Shown in pieces: positions 18,943 to 28,383 of a DNA stretch of 64,000 nt (its first letter is position 1; each line of letters starts with the position of its first letter). Under the pieces are notes generated by a model. It saw only the letters and a program-made list of their open reading frames with translations. It searched no databases and was not told the origin of the DNA. The DNA comes from Peribacillus cavernae (GTDB lineage Bacteria; Bacillota; Bacilli; Bacillales; DSM-1321): NCBI RefSeq assembly GCF_003989135.1, contig NZ_RYZZ01000007.1, positions 418,367-482,366 of the forward strand, read 5' to 3'. Position numbers and translations under genes: made by a program.

Positions 18943-18978
18943 AAAAGAGCCATCTTTCAGATGAAAGATGGCTCTTTT
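18943..18978. terminator. Bidirectional terminator between pycA and ctaA
   Basis: A nearly perfect 17-bp palindrome has AAAAGAGCCATCTTTCA (18943-18959) opposite TGAAAGATGGCTCTTTT (18962-18978), with A and T runs at the two edges serving both convergent transcripts. Confidence 0.93.
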
Positions 18979-19042
18979 GGTTTCTATTCAATCCCTGAGC
19001 ATAAGAACGGCGTTCTCTATCGAATGGTTGCCCCCGGTGGCG

Positions 19043-19999
19043 TTAGAGCTGTTCTTCGGCTTCGTTGTATCCAGCCTGTGTTTTTTCAAGGGCAATCGAG
19101 TTTTTCTTGCTTCTTGATGAGAGGAGGAGCAAATAACTCATGACCCCGAAAAAACAGGAAATGAACAATGCGTGCCCCAGGGCAATATAGAGATTCAGCC
19201 TAGAGAAAATGATCAAAGCACCGAAACATACTTGAAGAAATACGAGTACAAGGGAGGCAACCCAGCCCCAATACAAAACCTTTTGATGCTTATAATGCCT
19301 GATAGCGATAATAGCCGCATAGGCTACCCATATAAAAATGATCCCCGCAGCAGCCCTGTGGCCCATTTGTACCCACTGAAAAATATTTCCTGGAAGGCCT
19401 GGACTAGAATTGACACATAGCGGCCAATCTTTGCAGATAAGGCTGGACTTTGTGTGCCTCACCAGGGCTCCGGAATAAACAACAATAAAAGAGTAGACCA
19501 TAATTCCTGTAATATGGAACTTCATTCGTTTATCAATGATCAGTTTTTCAGATTCAAATTTTTTGTCTACTTCAAAAATGAGCAGCGTTAAGAGGAATAC
19601 TGAGGCAAAAGAAATTAAAGAAATTCCAAAATGGAGCGCAAGTACAAAATCAGATTGTCCCCAGATCACGGCTGCCGCACCAATTAAAGCCTGGGCAAGC
19701 AAAAAGATGCAAGATAAGAGGGAAAGAAACTTTGTTTCTCTCTTGTGTCCGATTTTGCGCCAGGCCCAAACGGAAAGGATCAAGACCATAAAACCGACAC
19801 TGCCCGATACAAGGCGGTGGGCGAGTTCGATAACCAGTTCCGGTGTGATATCGCTAGGAACAAACTTTCCGTCGCATAAAGGCCAGGATCTGCCGCAGCC
19901 CATACCGGAATCAGTTTTTGTCACAAGAGCTCCGCCAAGCAGGATTAAAAGCATGCCGATCGTTGTCAAAACTGCAAACCATTTCAATGCCCGATGCAC
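19043..19999 (-). CDS. ctaA: Heme A synthase
   Basis: CtaA oxidises heme O to heme A for the aa3/caa3 oxidase in the cell membrane. The 318-residue protein has about eight transmembrane helices. The extracytoplasmic cysteine pair typical of Bacillus-type CtaA is at Cys35 and Cys42 ([11 protein letters not shown]), with essential Glu58 and His61 in IELAHR. A second pair lies in [10 protein letters not shown]. The start is GTG at 19999, with AAGAAGGTG upstream. It is divergent from ctaB across about 550 bp. Confidence 0.95.
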   Translation of the reverse strand: MHRALKWFAVLTTIGMLLILLGGALVTKTDSGMGCGRSWPLCDGKFVPSDITPELVIELAHRLVSGSVGFMVLILSVWAWRKIGHKRETKFLSLLSCIFLLAQALIGAAAVIWGQSDFVLALHFGISLISFASVFLLTLLIFEVDKKFESEKLIIDKRMKFHITGIMVYSFIVVYSGALVRHTKSSLICKDWPLCVNSSPGLPGNIFQWVQMGHRAAAGIIFIWVAYAAIIAIRHYKHQKVLYWGWVASLVLVFLQVCFGALIIFSRLNLYIALGHALFISCFFGVMSYLLLLSSRSKKNSIALEKTQAGYNEAEEQL

Positions 20000-20238
20000 T
20001 GTTTTTTCACCTTCTTTATGAATTTAATCCAATCAATCATATACGTCTATCCCCGAAAATAAAACGCTCTTTTTTCTCCCTCGATAGTACACAACTTGTT
20101 GTTAATTTACAAGGAGTTAATGGTTTTATTAGAATAGTTTTGATGGGAAAGTGGTTGAATATTTACGTAGAGTTTGATAGAAATGAAAAGAAATGTTTAA
20201 TGGCGCTGGATCAAGAGAGAGAGGGCTGGAAATCTCGT

Positions 20239-20280
20239 TTCACAAATAAGACATAAATTGTACAAAAAAAGTTCACAAAA
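20239..20280. promoter_or_regulatory. Candidate ResD-like binding sites
   Basis: TTCACAAAT (20239-20247) and TTCACAAAA (20272-20280) match the complement of the ResD consensus and are spaced by about three helical turns. The assignment is inferred from motif similarity and the known ResDE control of cta genes in B. subtilis. Confidence 0.35.
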
Positions 20281-20494
20281 CGACATGAAAATGTGATTTA
20301 ATATACGAAGAAGATATTCATTATTTTGCACTATTAAAAAAAGTGATGTAAAACATGTAAATAAAATTATGATTAGGGTAAAATAGGCAAAAATGCTATT
20401 TCAGGATTTCGTTAACAGGTGAAATGAGTAACTTTCGTTGGCGCTTTACTTGATCGCAAATATAGAAAAGATCAAAAAAGTGATATATAGTATA

Positions 20495-20532
20495 GGTCGA
20501 CGTTCATTTTCACAAGGCGCTTGCGCTTTTCT
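20495..20532 (-). repeat. Partial palindromic repeat, copy c (family 1)
   Basis: GGTCGACGTTC, then AAGGCGCTTGCGCTTTT, matches the minus-strand left end of the family (compare 56505-56537). Only this end is present. It lies about 18 bases from the ctaB start, within the likely 5' leader. Confidence 0.75.
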
Positions 20533-20549
20533 TAGAAGGAGGAATATAT

Positions 20550-21491
20550 ATGTCTAATCCAAGGGCTTTGACTGAACCTGCCATTACGGACAGTGAGGCG
20601 ACCCTTCATGCTGCCATACCAAAAACAACAGCCTGGAAAGATTTTATGGCTCTAGTGAAAATTGGTATCGTCAATTCAAATTTGATTACGACCTTTACCG
20701 GTTTATGGCTGGCCCTTCATTTTTCAGGCGAGCACTTTTTAACTAACCTGGATACAATGTTTTTTGTGCTTGCAGGTTCTTCCTTGATTGTCGCGGGATC
20801 CTGCAGCTTAAATAATTACATCGATCGCGACATAGACCATTTGATGGAAAGAACAAAAACAAGGCCGACAGTTACTGGGAAAATGAGTCCTGCCAGAGTG
20901 CTTGCTCTGAGCTTGGCGCTGATTGCCATTGGCACTGTTCTTCTTGCTTTTACAAACATCACAACAGCGGTCATTGGATTGATCGGGGTTTTTTCTTATG
21001 TTGTTTTGTACACTCTAATCTCAAAAAGAAGATTTGTTTCTAATACCATCGTGGGAAGTATTTCCGGGGCTATACCGCCGCTAATTGGCTGGGCGGCTGT
21101 AGATCCTGACTTAAGTGTAATGGCCTGGATGCTTTTTTTAATCATGTTTATCTGGCAGCCGCCTCATTTTTATGCGATTGCCATGAAACGCTGCGAGGAA
21201 TACAGGGCAGCCGGGATTCCGATGCTGCCGGTTGTCAAAGGATTTAAAACCACTAAAAGGTCCATGACACTATGGGTGGCATGTCTGCTCCCTATCCCGC
21301 TTTTCTTAACACAACTTGGAATGCCGCTGGTTATCCTGGCAACTACTTTGAATGTTGGCTGGCTTATTCTGGCAATCAGCGGGTATAAAATGAAGAAAAA
21401 TGAATTGAAGTGGGCGAGGTTCATGTTTGTATATTCTTTAAATTATATGACTATTTTATATGTAGCGATGGTAATCGTAACATTGATATAG
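20550..21491 (+). CDS. ctaB: Heme O synthase (protoheme IX farnesyltransferase)
   Basis: CtaB adds a farnesyl group to protoheme to make heme O, the substrate of CtaA. This UbiA-family membrane protein of 313 residues has about nine transmembrane helices. The prenyl-diphosphate site is [15 protein letters not shown] at about residues 89-103, followed by [18 protein letters not shown] is the second conserved loop. AGAAGGAGGAATATAT is a very strong ribosome binding site. It is first gene of the ctaBCDEF group, with about 290 bp before ctaC. Confidence 0.96.
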   Translation: MSNPRALTEPAITDSEATLHAAIPKTTAWKDFMALVKIGIVNSNLITTFTGLWLALHFSGEHFLTNLDTMFFVLAGSSLIVAGSCSLNNYIDRDIDHLMERTKTRPTVTGKMSPARVLALSLALIAIGTVLLAFTNITTAVIGLIGVFSYVVLYTLISKRRFVSNTIVGSISGAIPPLIGWAAVDPDLSVMAWMLFLIMFIWQPPHFYAIAMKRCEEYRAAGIPMLPVVKGFKTTKRSMTLWVACLLPIPLFLTQLGMPLVILATTLNVGWLILAISGYKMKKNELKWARFMFVYSLNYMTILYVAMVIVTLI

Positions 21492-21516
21492 TCTAGCTTC
21501 ACTCTCATCTTTAAAT

Positions 21517-21563
21517 AGCCGACGCCTGGGTTCTGTTTCCATAAGGGCTCCAGGCGCCATCAT
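21517..21563 (+). other. Hairpin in the ctaB-ctaC gap
   Basis: GACGCCTGG (from 21522) pairs imperfectly with CCAGGCGCC (to about 21559) across about 20 bases. There is no T-run, so it is not a standard terminator. It could be an RNA processing or stability element separating ctaB from ctaC expression, or a repeat relic. Confidence 0.4.
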
Positions 21564-21778
21564 ATGTATATAGCCGGATTCAAGATGGTGGAAGCAACAA
21601 TTTGGTTTGCCGATACATATCAAGGTGCCCCAACTTACAAGAGGGCATCTGGAAAAGTTCCGCCTAATTAAGGAATTCTTTCTTATGATAGAAATTTACT
21701 ATAGAGAGAACTTTCACAACCAGCCAAAATCTTTTTGACTTGTGAGAAATTTTTTACGAAAGAGGGGTTTCTAAAGCT

Positions 21779-22861
21779 ATGAAAAAAAGGCTGCACAAAT
21801 GGCGTCTGGTGTCATTATTTTCAATCTTGGCGCTCGTACTGGCGGGCTGTGGAGAACCATATCTGTCTGCATTAAGGCCAGCTGGAGAAGTTGCACAAAA
21901 GCAGTATGACTTAATGATTTTAAGTACCTTGATCATGGTCTTGGTTATTATTGTTGTTGTTGTAATCTTCGTATATGTACTCATCCGTTTTCGCCGCAAA
22001 AAAGGGGACGAAAACAAAATCCCAAAACAAATTGAAGGAAATCACAAACTTGAACTTATCTGGACCGTTATTCCTATCCTTCTTTTATTGGTTTTGGCAG
22101 TGCCGACTATCGCCGCAACTTTTGATTTAGCTGATACTAAGGCTATGGAAAAGAAAGACAAGGACGGAAAAACGAAAGATGCACTTGTAATCAATGTCCG
22201 GGCGAACCTTTACTGGTGGGAATTTGAATATCCAGATCTAGGCGTCGTAACAAGCCAGGATCTAGTGGTGCCAACAGATGAAAAGGTTTACTTCAACTTG
22301 ACAGCTTCTGATGTTAAGCACTCATTCTGGATTCCGTCTGCAGGTGGTAAGATGGACACGAATACTGATGGTGAAAACCAATTCTGGCTGGAATTCGACA
22401 GCAAAAAAGCTGCAGAAGTTAAAGATGTTTTTTATGGTAAATGTGCCGAGCTTTGCGGACCTTCCCATGCTCTGATGGACTTTAAGGTCAATACAAAATC
22501 ACGTGCTGATTTTGATCAATGGGCAGCAGATATGAAAGCTGTGAAAAAGCCCGCTGCTGAAGGCGAGGTGGCACGGCAAGGAGAAGAAGTGTTCAATAAG
22601 AGCTGTATTGGATGCCATGCTGTAACACCAAATGACAGCAGACCTGAACAGGCTCGCCAGGCTCCTAACCTTGCGACATTCGGAGAACGTGAACGTATTG
22701 CCGGAGTATTGGACCACAATGAAGAAAACTTAAAAAATTGGATCAAGAACCCTGAAGAATATAAGCCGGGCAACACAATGACAGGAACGTATAACGTGAC
22801 TGATGAACAAGTTGACGCGCTTGCTGCTTATTTAATGGGGTTGAAAGTTGAAGAAAAATAG
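21779..22861 (+). CDS. ctaC: Cytochrome caa3 oxidase subunit II with fused cytochrome c
   Basis: This is subunit II of the caa3-type cytochrome c oxidase, 360 residues. It is a lipoprotein (LALVLAGC, Cys24) with two membrane helices, about 45-65 and 90-110. The periplasm-facing cupredoxin domain carries the CuA centre: the conserved SDVKHSFWIPS histidine and CAELCGPSHALM. The C-terminal cytochrome c domain has the heme site CIGCH at 276-280 and the likely axial Met334 (GNTMTG), the hallmark of caa3 enzymes. The CuA centre takes electrons from this domain and passes them to subunit I. Confidence 0.97.
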   Translation: MKKRLHKWRLVSLFSILALVLAGCGEPYLSALRPAGEVAQKQYDLMILSTLIMVLVIIVVVVIFVYVLIRFRRKKGDENKIPKQIEGNHKLELIWTVIPILLLLVLAVPTIAATFDLADTKAMEKKDKDGKTKDALVINVRANLYWWEFEYPDLGVVTSQDLVVPTDEKVYFNLTASDVKHSFWIPSAGGKMDTNTDGENQFWLEFDSKKAAEVKDVFYGKCAELCGPSHALMDFKVNTKSRADFDQWAADMKAVKKPAAEGEVARQGEEVFNKSCIGCHAVTPNDSRPEQARQAPNLATFGERERIAGVLDHNEENLKNWIKNPEEYKPGNTMTGTYNVTDEQVDALAAYLMGLKVEEK

Positions 22862-22898
22862 GGAATACATTGATTGATTGACATAGGGAGGTTAAATC

Positions 22899-24770
22899 TT
22901 GAGTACCTACGCTAAGAAAAAAGGTTTTGGCGCTACGGTTTGGGACTATCTTACAACGGTGGACCATAAGAAAATCGCCATTCTATACCTTATCGCAGGC
23001 GGACTATTCTTTATTGTCGGGGGACTTGAAGCGATGTTCATCAGAATTCAGCTTGCAGTACCTGACAATGATTTTGTCAGTGCCGGATTGTTTAACGAAT
23101 TAATAACGATGCACGGTACGACCATGATCTTCTTGGCGGCAATGCCTTTGATATTTGCTTTCATGAACGCGGTTGTTCCACTTCAAATAGGAGCGCGTGA
23201 CGTAGCGTTCCCATTTCTTAACGCAGTAGGATTTTGGTTGTTTTTCTTTGGCGGAGTTTTCTTGAACCTTTCTTGGTTTATGGGGGGGGCTCCTGACTCT
23301 GGATGGACCAACTATGCATCCCTGGCGATGAAATCAGCCGGGCACGGTGTTGATTTCTATATTCTGGGGCTGCAAATTTCCGGATTAGGTACATTAATCG
23401 CCGGGATTAACTTTCTTACCACCATTATTAACATGCGTGCACCAGGGATGACATATATGCGTATGCCGTTGTTCACTTGGTCCACATTTGTTGCTTCAGC
23501 ACTCATTTTGTTTGCTTTCCCTCCTTTAACGGTTGGACTCGTGCTGGCAATGTTTGACCGTATGTTTGGATCAAACTTTTTTGATGTGGCAGCAGGAGGA
23601 AATACGATTATCTGGGAGCATATGTTCTGGATATTCGGGCATCCGGAAGTCTATATTCTAATCCTGCCTGCCTTTGGTGTTTTCTCAGAAGTATTTGCGA
23701 CTTTCTCGAGAAAAAGGCTTTTCGGTTATTCTTCAATGGTATTCGCAACAGTACTTATCGGCTTCTTAGGGTTTATGGTGTGGGCCCATCATATGTTTAC
23801 GGTTGGATTAGGGCCGATTGCCAATGCGATTTTCGCAGTAGCAACAATGGCAATTGCCGTACCTACCGGGATTAAGATCTTCAACTGGCTGTTTACGATG
23901 TGGGGAGGAAGCGTCCGTTTTACAACACCAATGCTGTGGGCGGTTGCCTTCATACCATCGTTCGTCGCAGGCGGTGTTACCGGTATTATGTTAGCCGCAG
24001 CACCTGCAGATTATCAGTACCATGACACCTATTTCGTTGTGGCCCATTTCCACTATGTTATTGTCGGTGGGGTAATCTTTGGTTTATTGGCTGCCACACA
24101 TTTTTACTGGCCAAAAATGTTTGGTACCTTGTTGAATGAAACATTGGGCAAAATCACATTTTGGTTATTCTTAACTGGCTTCCATTTAACATTCTTTATT
24201 CAGCATTTCCTTGGATTAATGGGTATGCCGCGTCGTGTATTCACGTTCCTGCCGGGGCAGGGTTTCGAAACAGGCAATCTGATCAGTTCGATAGGTGCAT
24301 TGTTTATGGCAGTAGGCATACTAATTATGCTTTACAATATCATCGTAACATCGGTTAGGAATGTTAGAGTTGGTAATGATCCTTGGGAAGATGGGCGTAC
24401 TCTTGAATGGGCAATTCCGTCCCCGCCGCCATTTTATAATTTCAAGCAGCTACCGCTTGTCCGCGGATTGGATCCTTACTGGGTTGAAAAAATGGAAGGC
24501 AAAGACGAAATGACTCCGGCAGAGCCGATTGGCGATATCCATATGCCGAATTCAACCATTCTTCCTTTCGTGATTTCACTCGGTCTGTTCGTTTCGGCAT
24601 TCGGTGCCTTGTACAATGTTGACAATAAAGACTGGACGCTTCCTGTCATGATCATCGGCTTGCTGATCACTTTTGGAGCAATGTTTATCCGTTCTGTTAA
24701 AGATGACCATGGCTTCCACATTCATAAGGAAGATCTTGTAAATGACGATGATAAGGAGGTTAAGGCATAA
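22899..24770 (+). CDS. ctaD: Cytochrome caa3 oxidase subunit I
   Basis: This is the catalytic heme-copper subunit, 623 residues with at least 12 membrane helices. It has the low-spin heme histidine in MHGTTMIF, the CuB site with the crosslinked His-Tyr in FGHPEVYILILPAFG, the CuB pair in AHHMF, and the heme a3 and heme a histidines in HDTYFVVAHFHYVI. The start is TTG at 22899 after GGGAGGTTAAATC. The stop overlaps the ctaE start by one base. Confidence 0.98.
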   Translation: MSTYAKKKGFGATVWDYLTTVDHKKIAILYLIAGGLFFIVGGLEAMFIRIQLAVPDNDFVSAGLFNELITMHGTTMIFLAAMPLIFAFMNAVVPLQIGARDVAFPFLNAVGFWLFFFGGVFLNLSWFMGGAPDSGWTNYASLAMKSAGHGVDFYILGLQISGLGTLIAGINFLTTIINMRAPGMTYMRMPLFTWSTFVASALILFAFPPLTVGLVLAMFDRMFGSNFFDVAAGGNTIIWEHMFWIFGHPEVYILILPAFGVFSEVFATFSRKRLFGYSSMVFATVLIGFLGFMVWAHHMFTVGLGPIANAIFAVATMAIAVPTGIKIFNWLFTMWGGSVRFTTPMLWAVAFIPSFVAGGVTGIMLAAAPADYQYHDTYFVVAHFHYVIVGGVIFGLLAATHFYWPKMFGTLLNETLGKITFWLFLTGFHLTFFIQHFLGLMGMPRRVFTFLPGQGFETGNLISSIGALFMAVGILIMLYNIIVTSVRNVRVGNDPWEDGRTLEWAIPSPPPFYNFKQLPLVRGLDPYWVEKMEGKDEMTPAEPIGDIHMPNSTILPFVISLGLFVSAFGALYNVDNKDWTLPVMIIGLLITFGAMFIRSVKDDHGFHIHKEDLVNDDDKEVKA

Positions 24771-25399
24771 TGCAAGCAGAAGAAAAATTCACAGATGCAA
24801 CTTGGCCTGCCGCTCCTGAGAAAGCTACACTCGAAGGCAAGAATAAATATCTGGGCTTCTGGTTATTCCTGGGGGGAGAGACAGTCTTATTCGCGTCTCT
24901 CTTTGCTACCTACCTTGCTTTAAAAGATAAAGTTCCAAACGCAGATCATGCCCTTGCAAAGGACATATTCGAACTCCCTTTGACATTTATAACAACTGTT
25001 ATTCTTTTAACGAGTTCTTTAACAAGTGTGTATGCAATGTACCATATGAAAAACAATGATTTCAAAAAAATGCAGGCGTGGCTATTGATCACTGTATTAC
25101 TCGGTGCAGCGTTCCTCGGGCTGGAAGTGTATGAGTTCAATCATTATGTCCATGAATTCCATCATACCTTTACAAGCAGTGCTTTTGGATCTGCATTCTA
25201 TACATTAGTAGGCTTCCACGGAGGGCACGTTGCTTTTGGTTTAGTGTGGATCATTTCACTTATGGTACGCAATGCAAAACGCGGCTTGAACCTGTATAAT
25301 GCTCCCAAGTTCTACATTGCCAGTCTTTATTGGCACTTTATTGACGTAGTGTGGGTATTTATCTTTACCGTAGTATACTTAATGGGAATGGTGGGATAA
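24770..25399 (+). CDS. ctaE: Cytochrome caa3 oxidase subunit III
   Basis: This non-catalytic membrane subunit stabilises subunit I and proton uptake. It is 209 residues with five membrane helices. Typical stretches are FWLFLGGETVLFASLFATY near residue 30, GFHGGHVAFGL, and YWHFIDVVWVFIF near the C-terminus. The ATG shares its first base with the ctaD stop; AAGGAGG within the ctaD tail is the ribosome binding site, implying translational coupling. Confidence 0.97.
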   Translation: MQAEEKFTDATWPAAPEKATLEGKNKYLGFWLFLGGETVLFASLFATYLALKDKVPNADHALAKDIFELPLTFITTVILLTSSLTSVYAMYHMKNNDFKKMQAWLLITVLLGAAFLGLEVYEFNHYVHEFHHTFTSSAFGSAFYTLVGFHGGHVAFGLVWIISLMVRNAKRGLNLYNAPKFYIASLYWHFIDVVWVFIFTVVYLMGMVG

Positions 25400-25403
25400 A
25401 CTG

Positions 25404-25739
25404 ATGGCGAATAATCAATCAAATTCAGCTAACCCAAATGTGGATCTCAAATATCGACGCAAAAAAAATGCAGAGGAAATGAAGCATCAGGTTGTTACAT
25501 TTACCATGATGATCTTCTTTACCCTAATCGCTTTTTTGGCTGTTGCGTATGATGGGTTCTCACACTGGTTTATTAGACCTTTCATCTTGTTGCTCGCTGT
25601 CGTACAGGTTGCTTTCCAGCTATATTACTTTATGCATATGAAGCATAAAGGACATAATACAATTGCTTTGTTCCTTTTCTCAGGATTGGCGGTTGGACTG
25701 GCAACGGTTCTAGTATTTATGACAATTGTTTGGCTTTAA
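25404..25739 (+). CDS. ctaF: Cytochrome caa3 oxidase subunit IV
   Basis: This is a 111-residue small subunit with three membrane helices, about residues 30-48, 52-74 and 84-108, joined by the conserved loop YYFMHMKHKGH. It matches the Bacillus subunit IVB family. It starts four bases after ctaE and ends the operon at the terminator at 25750. Confidence 0.95.
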   Translation: MANNQSNSANPNVDLKYRRKKNAEEMKHQVVTFTMMIFFTLIAFLAVAYDGFSHWFIRPFILLLAVVQVAFQLYYFMHMKHKGHNTIALFLFSGLAVGLATVLVFMTIVWL

Positions 25740-25749
25740 TTGCTACTCA

Positions 25750-25785
25750 AGAAAATCGGCTATTATTAGCCGATTTTCTGTTTTA
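25750..25785 (+). terminator. Terminator of the ctaCDEF operon
   Basis: AGAAAATCGGCTA (25750-25762) pairs perfectly with TAGCCGATTTTCT (25767-25779) around TTAT, followed by GTTTTAT. Confidence 0.92.
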
Positions 25786-25813
25786 TAGGCATATACTATC
25801 CAAATGCTTTCGA

Positions 25814-25843
25814 TTGTCCCTTTAAACTGCGATAATGTATAAT
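25814..25843 (+). promoter_or_regulatory. Candidate sigma-A promoter of ctaG
   Basis: TTGTCC (25814-25819) and a perfect TATAAT (25838-25843) are 18 bases apart and 37 bases upstream of the ctaG ATG. It follows the ctaF terminator, so ctaG can be transcribed independently. Confidence 0.6.
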
Positions 25844-25879
25844 AATCGTGTGTCTACGAAAACTTTCAGAGGTGATATC

Positions 25880-26776
25880 ATGTCGATAGATATTTTTGGC
25901 TTCCGGGCTTTGTGGAGCCCATACTTCTTTGTCGCCCTGGTTTTAATAACTTTTGCCTATTTTATGCTGGTAACCAAGTATAGAAACAAGTTCGCAGGAA
26001 GTGAATCGATTTCGAGAAAACAAAGTCTGCTCTTTGTGACTTTTATGATCTTGTTATATGTAATCAAGGGCTCGCCGATTGACTTACTGGGCCACATCAT
26101 GTTCAGCGTCCATATGGTTCAGATGGCTATCTTATATTTGATTATGCCTCCTTTACTCATCTTAAGTATACCGAACTGGTTATGGAGCCAGTTATTTTCA
26201 GTATCTCTTATCGACAGGGTATTCAAGGCTTTTACAAAGCCGCTGATTGCCTTGGTCGTTTTCAATTTAATGTTCTCTTTTTATCATTTACCACTTATTT
26301 TTGATTTTATTAAAACCGACATGTGGATGCATGCCCTCTATACAGTTGTTCTCTTTTTAACGGCGATATTCATGTGGTTTCCTCTCGTTAACCAGCTCCC
26401 TGAAAAGGAGAGCCTTAGCGGTTTGCAAAAAGTTGGCTATATTTTCGGTAACGGAATTTTGCTTACGCCAGCTTGTGCCTTGATCATTTTTGCAAGTAAC
26501 CCATTGTATGATACCTTCACTGACGCAACAGCATGGGCCCAGGCAATGGAACTGTGTGTGCCTGCATCGGCTCTTTCCGGATTAGAGATAAGCGGGCCTG
26601 AATTATTTAATGGAATGCCGCCCCTGGAGGATCAGCGTACCGGTGGAGTACTGATGAAAATTATTCAGGAAATCGTATACGGCATTGTGTTAGGATATGT
26701 ATTCTTTGCGTGGTACAGAAAGGAAGGCGGTGGACCGGATAAAATCGATCCGCTGCCTGCTGACATCAAACAATAG
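25880..26776 (+). CDS. ctaG: Cytochrome c oxidase assembly factor CtaG
   Basis: This integral membrane protein of the Bacillus CtaG (caa3_CtaG) family is needed for active caa3 oxidase and probably supplies the CuB site. It is unrelated in sequence to proteobacterial CtaG. It has 298 residues from the ATG at 25880, which has AGAGGTGAT upstream; the frame extends back to 25835 without a good signal. About seven membrane helices are predicted. Conserved His-rich turns include GHIMFSVHMVQM and YHLPLIFD. Confidence 0.94.
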   Translation: MSIDIFGFRALWSPYFFVALVLITFAYFMLVTKYRNKFAGSESISRKQSLLFVTFMILLYVIKGSPIDLLGHIMFSVHMVQMAILYLIMPPLLILSIPNWLWSQLFSVSLIDRVFKAFTKPLIALVVFNLMFSFYHLPLIFDFIKTDMWMHALYTVVLFLTAIFMWFPLVNQLPEKESLSGLQKVGYIFGNGILLTPACALIIFASNPLYDTFTDATAWAQAMELCVPASALSGLEISGPELFNGMPPLEDQRTGGVLMKIIQEIVYGIVLGYVFFAWYRKEGGGPDKIDPLPADIKQ

Positions 26777-26968
26777 AATAGAGAATATGTGAGAGTTTTG
26801 TCATTTTTTTGGCTGGTTGCTTCAGTTAATAAGGGAAAAGTCGGGCCGGACAAGTGCAAATAAGTGAGCATTTTGTTACGAATCGAGGATTTTATTGTAT
26901 TTTCTCTCTTCCTTTTATAAAATAAGTGAGATGATATATATGGAATAGAGAGGACGTTTTAATCAACC

Positions 26969-27430
26969 ATGTCTTTACCAATACTGCCGACTATAAGTAC
27001 AGTCTTTATTGTGTTAAGTGCAATCACCATAGCCATCGGCTGGTATCAAATTAAGCAGCGAAAAATAGAAACACATAAAAAAACGATGATTACAGCTGCT
27101 ATTTTTGCCTTGATTTTCTTTATAATCTACGCTTCCAGAACGATTTTTATCGGCAACACCGCTTTTGGAGGACCAGAGAATTTGAAAGTTTATTATACAA
27201 TTTTTTTAGTATTCCATATTTTTTTAGCTACGACAGGGGCTGTCTTTGGAATCGTTTCTCTTATAACCGGTTTCACCAATAAATTGGCACGACATAAAAA
27301 GCTGGGGCCGATTACAAGTATCATCTGGTTTTTCACCGCAATAACTGGTGTTGCCGTCTACCTTTTGCTTTATGTGCTTTACCATGGCGGTGGGACCACT
27401 TCTGTCATCAGAGCAATCCTTGGTTTTTGA
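26969..27430 (+). CDS. DUF420 / CtaM-like membrane protein
   Basis: This is a 153-residue protein with four to five membrane helices. It begins SLPILPTISTVFIVLSA, has the conserved KTMITAAIFALIFFI, VFHIFLATTGAV with a buried histidine, RHKKLGPIT, and a final helix ending YHGGG. The family (DUF420; YozB in B. subtilis, CtaM in Staphylococcus) includes a factor for heme-copper oxidase maturation. Position after ctaG supports such a role, but this is inferred. AGAGAGGAC lies somewhat far (about 14 bases) from the ATG. Confidence 0.85.
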   Translation: MSLPILPTISTVFIVLSAITIAIGWYQIKQRKIETHKKTMITAAIFALIFFIIYASRTIFIGNTAFGGPENLKVYYTIFLVFHIFLATTGAVFGIVSLITGFTNKLARHKKLGPITSIIWFFTAITGVAVYLLLYVLYHGGGTTSVIRAILGF

Positions 27431-27433
27431 TCA

Positions 27434-27476
27434 GAAAGCAGGAGGGCGCCTTGTAAAAAGGAACGCCGCCTAACAT
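27434..27476 (+). repeat. Partial palindromic repeat, copy d (family 1)
   Basis: GGCGCCTTGTAAAAAGGAAC, then GCCGCCTAACATC, matches the family left end (compare 62500-62540), truncated on the right. It starts a few bases after the preceding stop codon. Confidence 0.7.
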
Positions 27477-27516
27477 CTCTTTCAAAGTTCAAAAGTTATC
27501 TTTTTTCTTTTGAAAA

Positions 27517-27556
27517 AGCAGCGAACTTTTTTCAATAGAGTTCTGCTGTTTTTTTT
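27517..27556 (+). terminator. Terminator after the DUF420 gene
   Basis: AGCAGCGAACT (27517-27527) pairs with AGTTCTGCT (27539-27547) with one bulge, followed by eight or more T residues. Confidence 0.72.
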
Positions 27557-27560
27557 CGCA

Positions 27561-27618
27561 TATAACTAACCACCAGTGGGGATAAAGAAAATCCCCACTG
27601 GTGGAAATTTCACTTTTC
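27561..27618. repeat. Hairpin element, family 2 copy
   Basis: A perfect 14-bp inverted repeat has CCACCAGTGGGGAT (27570-27583) and ATCCCCACTGGTGG (27591-27604) around a 7-base loop. Flanks AACTAA on the left and AAATTTCACTTT on the right recur around the hairpin at 28339-28370, showing a dispersed element. There is no T-run, so it is not a terminator. Confidence 0.7.
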
Positions 27619-27663
27619 GGTTCATTTTCACTTGTATGGAATGATCGCGATAAATTTTTTGAA

Positions 27664-27690
27664 ATAAAAAACGCATGAGTCATCATGCGC
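27664..27690 (-). terminator. Terminator of the yugN-like gene
   Basis: On the minus strand GCGCATGATGACTCATGCG folds with stem CGCATGA and is followed by TTTTTTATTTC. It lies 16 bases past the stop codon. Confidence 0.75.
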
Positions 27691-27705
27691 CTTCCATCAG
27701 TTTCA

Positions 27706-28068
27706 TTAGAGTCCGGAAAAATGTTCGATCTCTTCTTTCACTTGAGCAAGTATCTTTTCACATTGTTTAACAAGGGAAGCTGGGAAGCTTTCGCCTTCAC
27801 CATACTCCATGCCATGCGGATAATAATACTTGCCAAGGAGCGGGGTAAGCAGTTTAACGGCTGCTTTGTGTGCTCCAACGTCGCCTTCAGCAGCATAGCC
27901 CTGGACACGGAGATAGAAGGTCCCGTCTTTCAATTCAAATTTACGATCATAGCTGACTCTTTCATAATCCCATTGTTCAGCGCGAATCAAACCGTGTTCC
28001 GGCATCACTTCGTCAAGACGGTTTAAGTCAGCGGTTACATTTTCAAAACCAAAGCTTTCAAATTTCAC
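27706..28068 (-). CDS. YugN-like protein
   Basis: This 120-residue soluble protein starts at GTG 28068, which has AGAGGAGGATT just upstream on the minus strand. The frame is open to 28155 but the extra N-terminus has no signal. The fold looks alpha+beta with YDRKFELKDGTFYLRVQG in the centre and KYYYPHGMEYGE before a C-terminal helix. This pattern fits the YugN-like family of Bacillus, whose function is unknown; in B. subtilis yugN lies elsewhere. Confidence 0.75.
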   Translation of the reverse strand: MKFESFGFENVTADLNRLDEVMPEHGLIRAEQWDYERVSYDRKFELKDGTFYLRVQGYAAEGDVGAHKAAVKLLTPLLGKYYYPHGMEYGEGESFPASLVKQCEKILAQVKEEIEHFSGL

Positions 28069-28247
28069 GAATAATCCTCCTCTTTTTGCGTTAAAACGGA
28101 AACGTGAACATAAATAATGGAGAAGCTTATGTATAAAAAACCTTTCTTTCTCCAAGTATGTTTACATATAGATAAATTTCCTTCATGTTTTATAATAGTA
28201 CGAAATTATCTAAGTTGCAACGAATGTTTGATTTGCCGCGCATTAAC

Positions 28248-28383
28248 GGACAGTAAGACCCCCACTTCATGACTTAGAAGAAACCACGAAGTCTTCGTGG
28301 GGGACAACTGTCTGTAAATTCCCGAATTGTTCAACTAACCATCAGTGGAATGAAAAAACCTCCACTGAGGGAAGTTTCACTTT
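28248..28383. repeat. Two-hairpin element, family 2 copy
   Basis: The left part is nested: GGACAGT...ACTGTC encloses CCCCCAC (28259-28265) and GTGGGGG (28297-28303), which enclose GACTT...AAGTC. The right part, CAGTGGA/TCCACTG (about 28343-28367), with flanks AACTAACCATC and GAAGTTTCACTTTA, repeats the hairpin seen at 27570. Pieces of both parts recur at 41958-42030. Confidence 0.65.

Larger units (their letters stand above)
20000..20549. other. ctaA-ctaB divergent regulatory region
   Basis: This 550-bp AT-rich gap holds the promoters for ctaA (leftward) and the ctaB-F operon (rightward). Two copies of TTCACAAA(A/T), at 20239-20247 and 20272-20280, are 33 bases apart and resemble the inverse of the ResD box TTTGTGAAT. 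In B. subtilis ResDE activates both transcripts from this region. The right end carries a family 1 repeat fragment just before the ctaB ribosome binding site. No gene was seen. Confidence 0.5.

Noticed and set aside
19918..20256. A 112-residue plus-strand frame entering the ctaA-ctaB gap
   Set aside because: It is antisense to the conserved N-terminus of ctaA, then continues through AT-rich regulatory DNA; there is no ribosome binding site.
27570..27604. Terminator at the perfect hairpin
   Set aside because: Neither strand has a T-run after the stem, and the hairpin with its flanks recurs elsewhere, so it is better treated as a repeat element.
27489..27686. A 65-residue minus-strand frame across the 27.57-kb hairpin
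   Set aside because: It reads through a terminator, a perfect palindrome and a second terminator, so it is a chance frame in repeat sequence.
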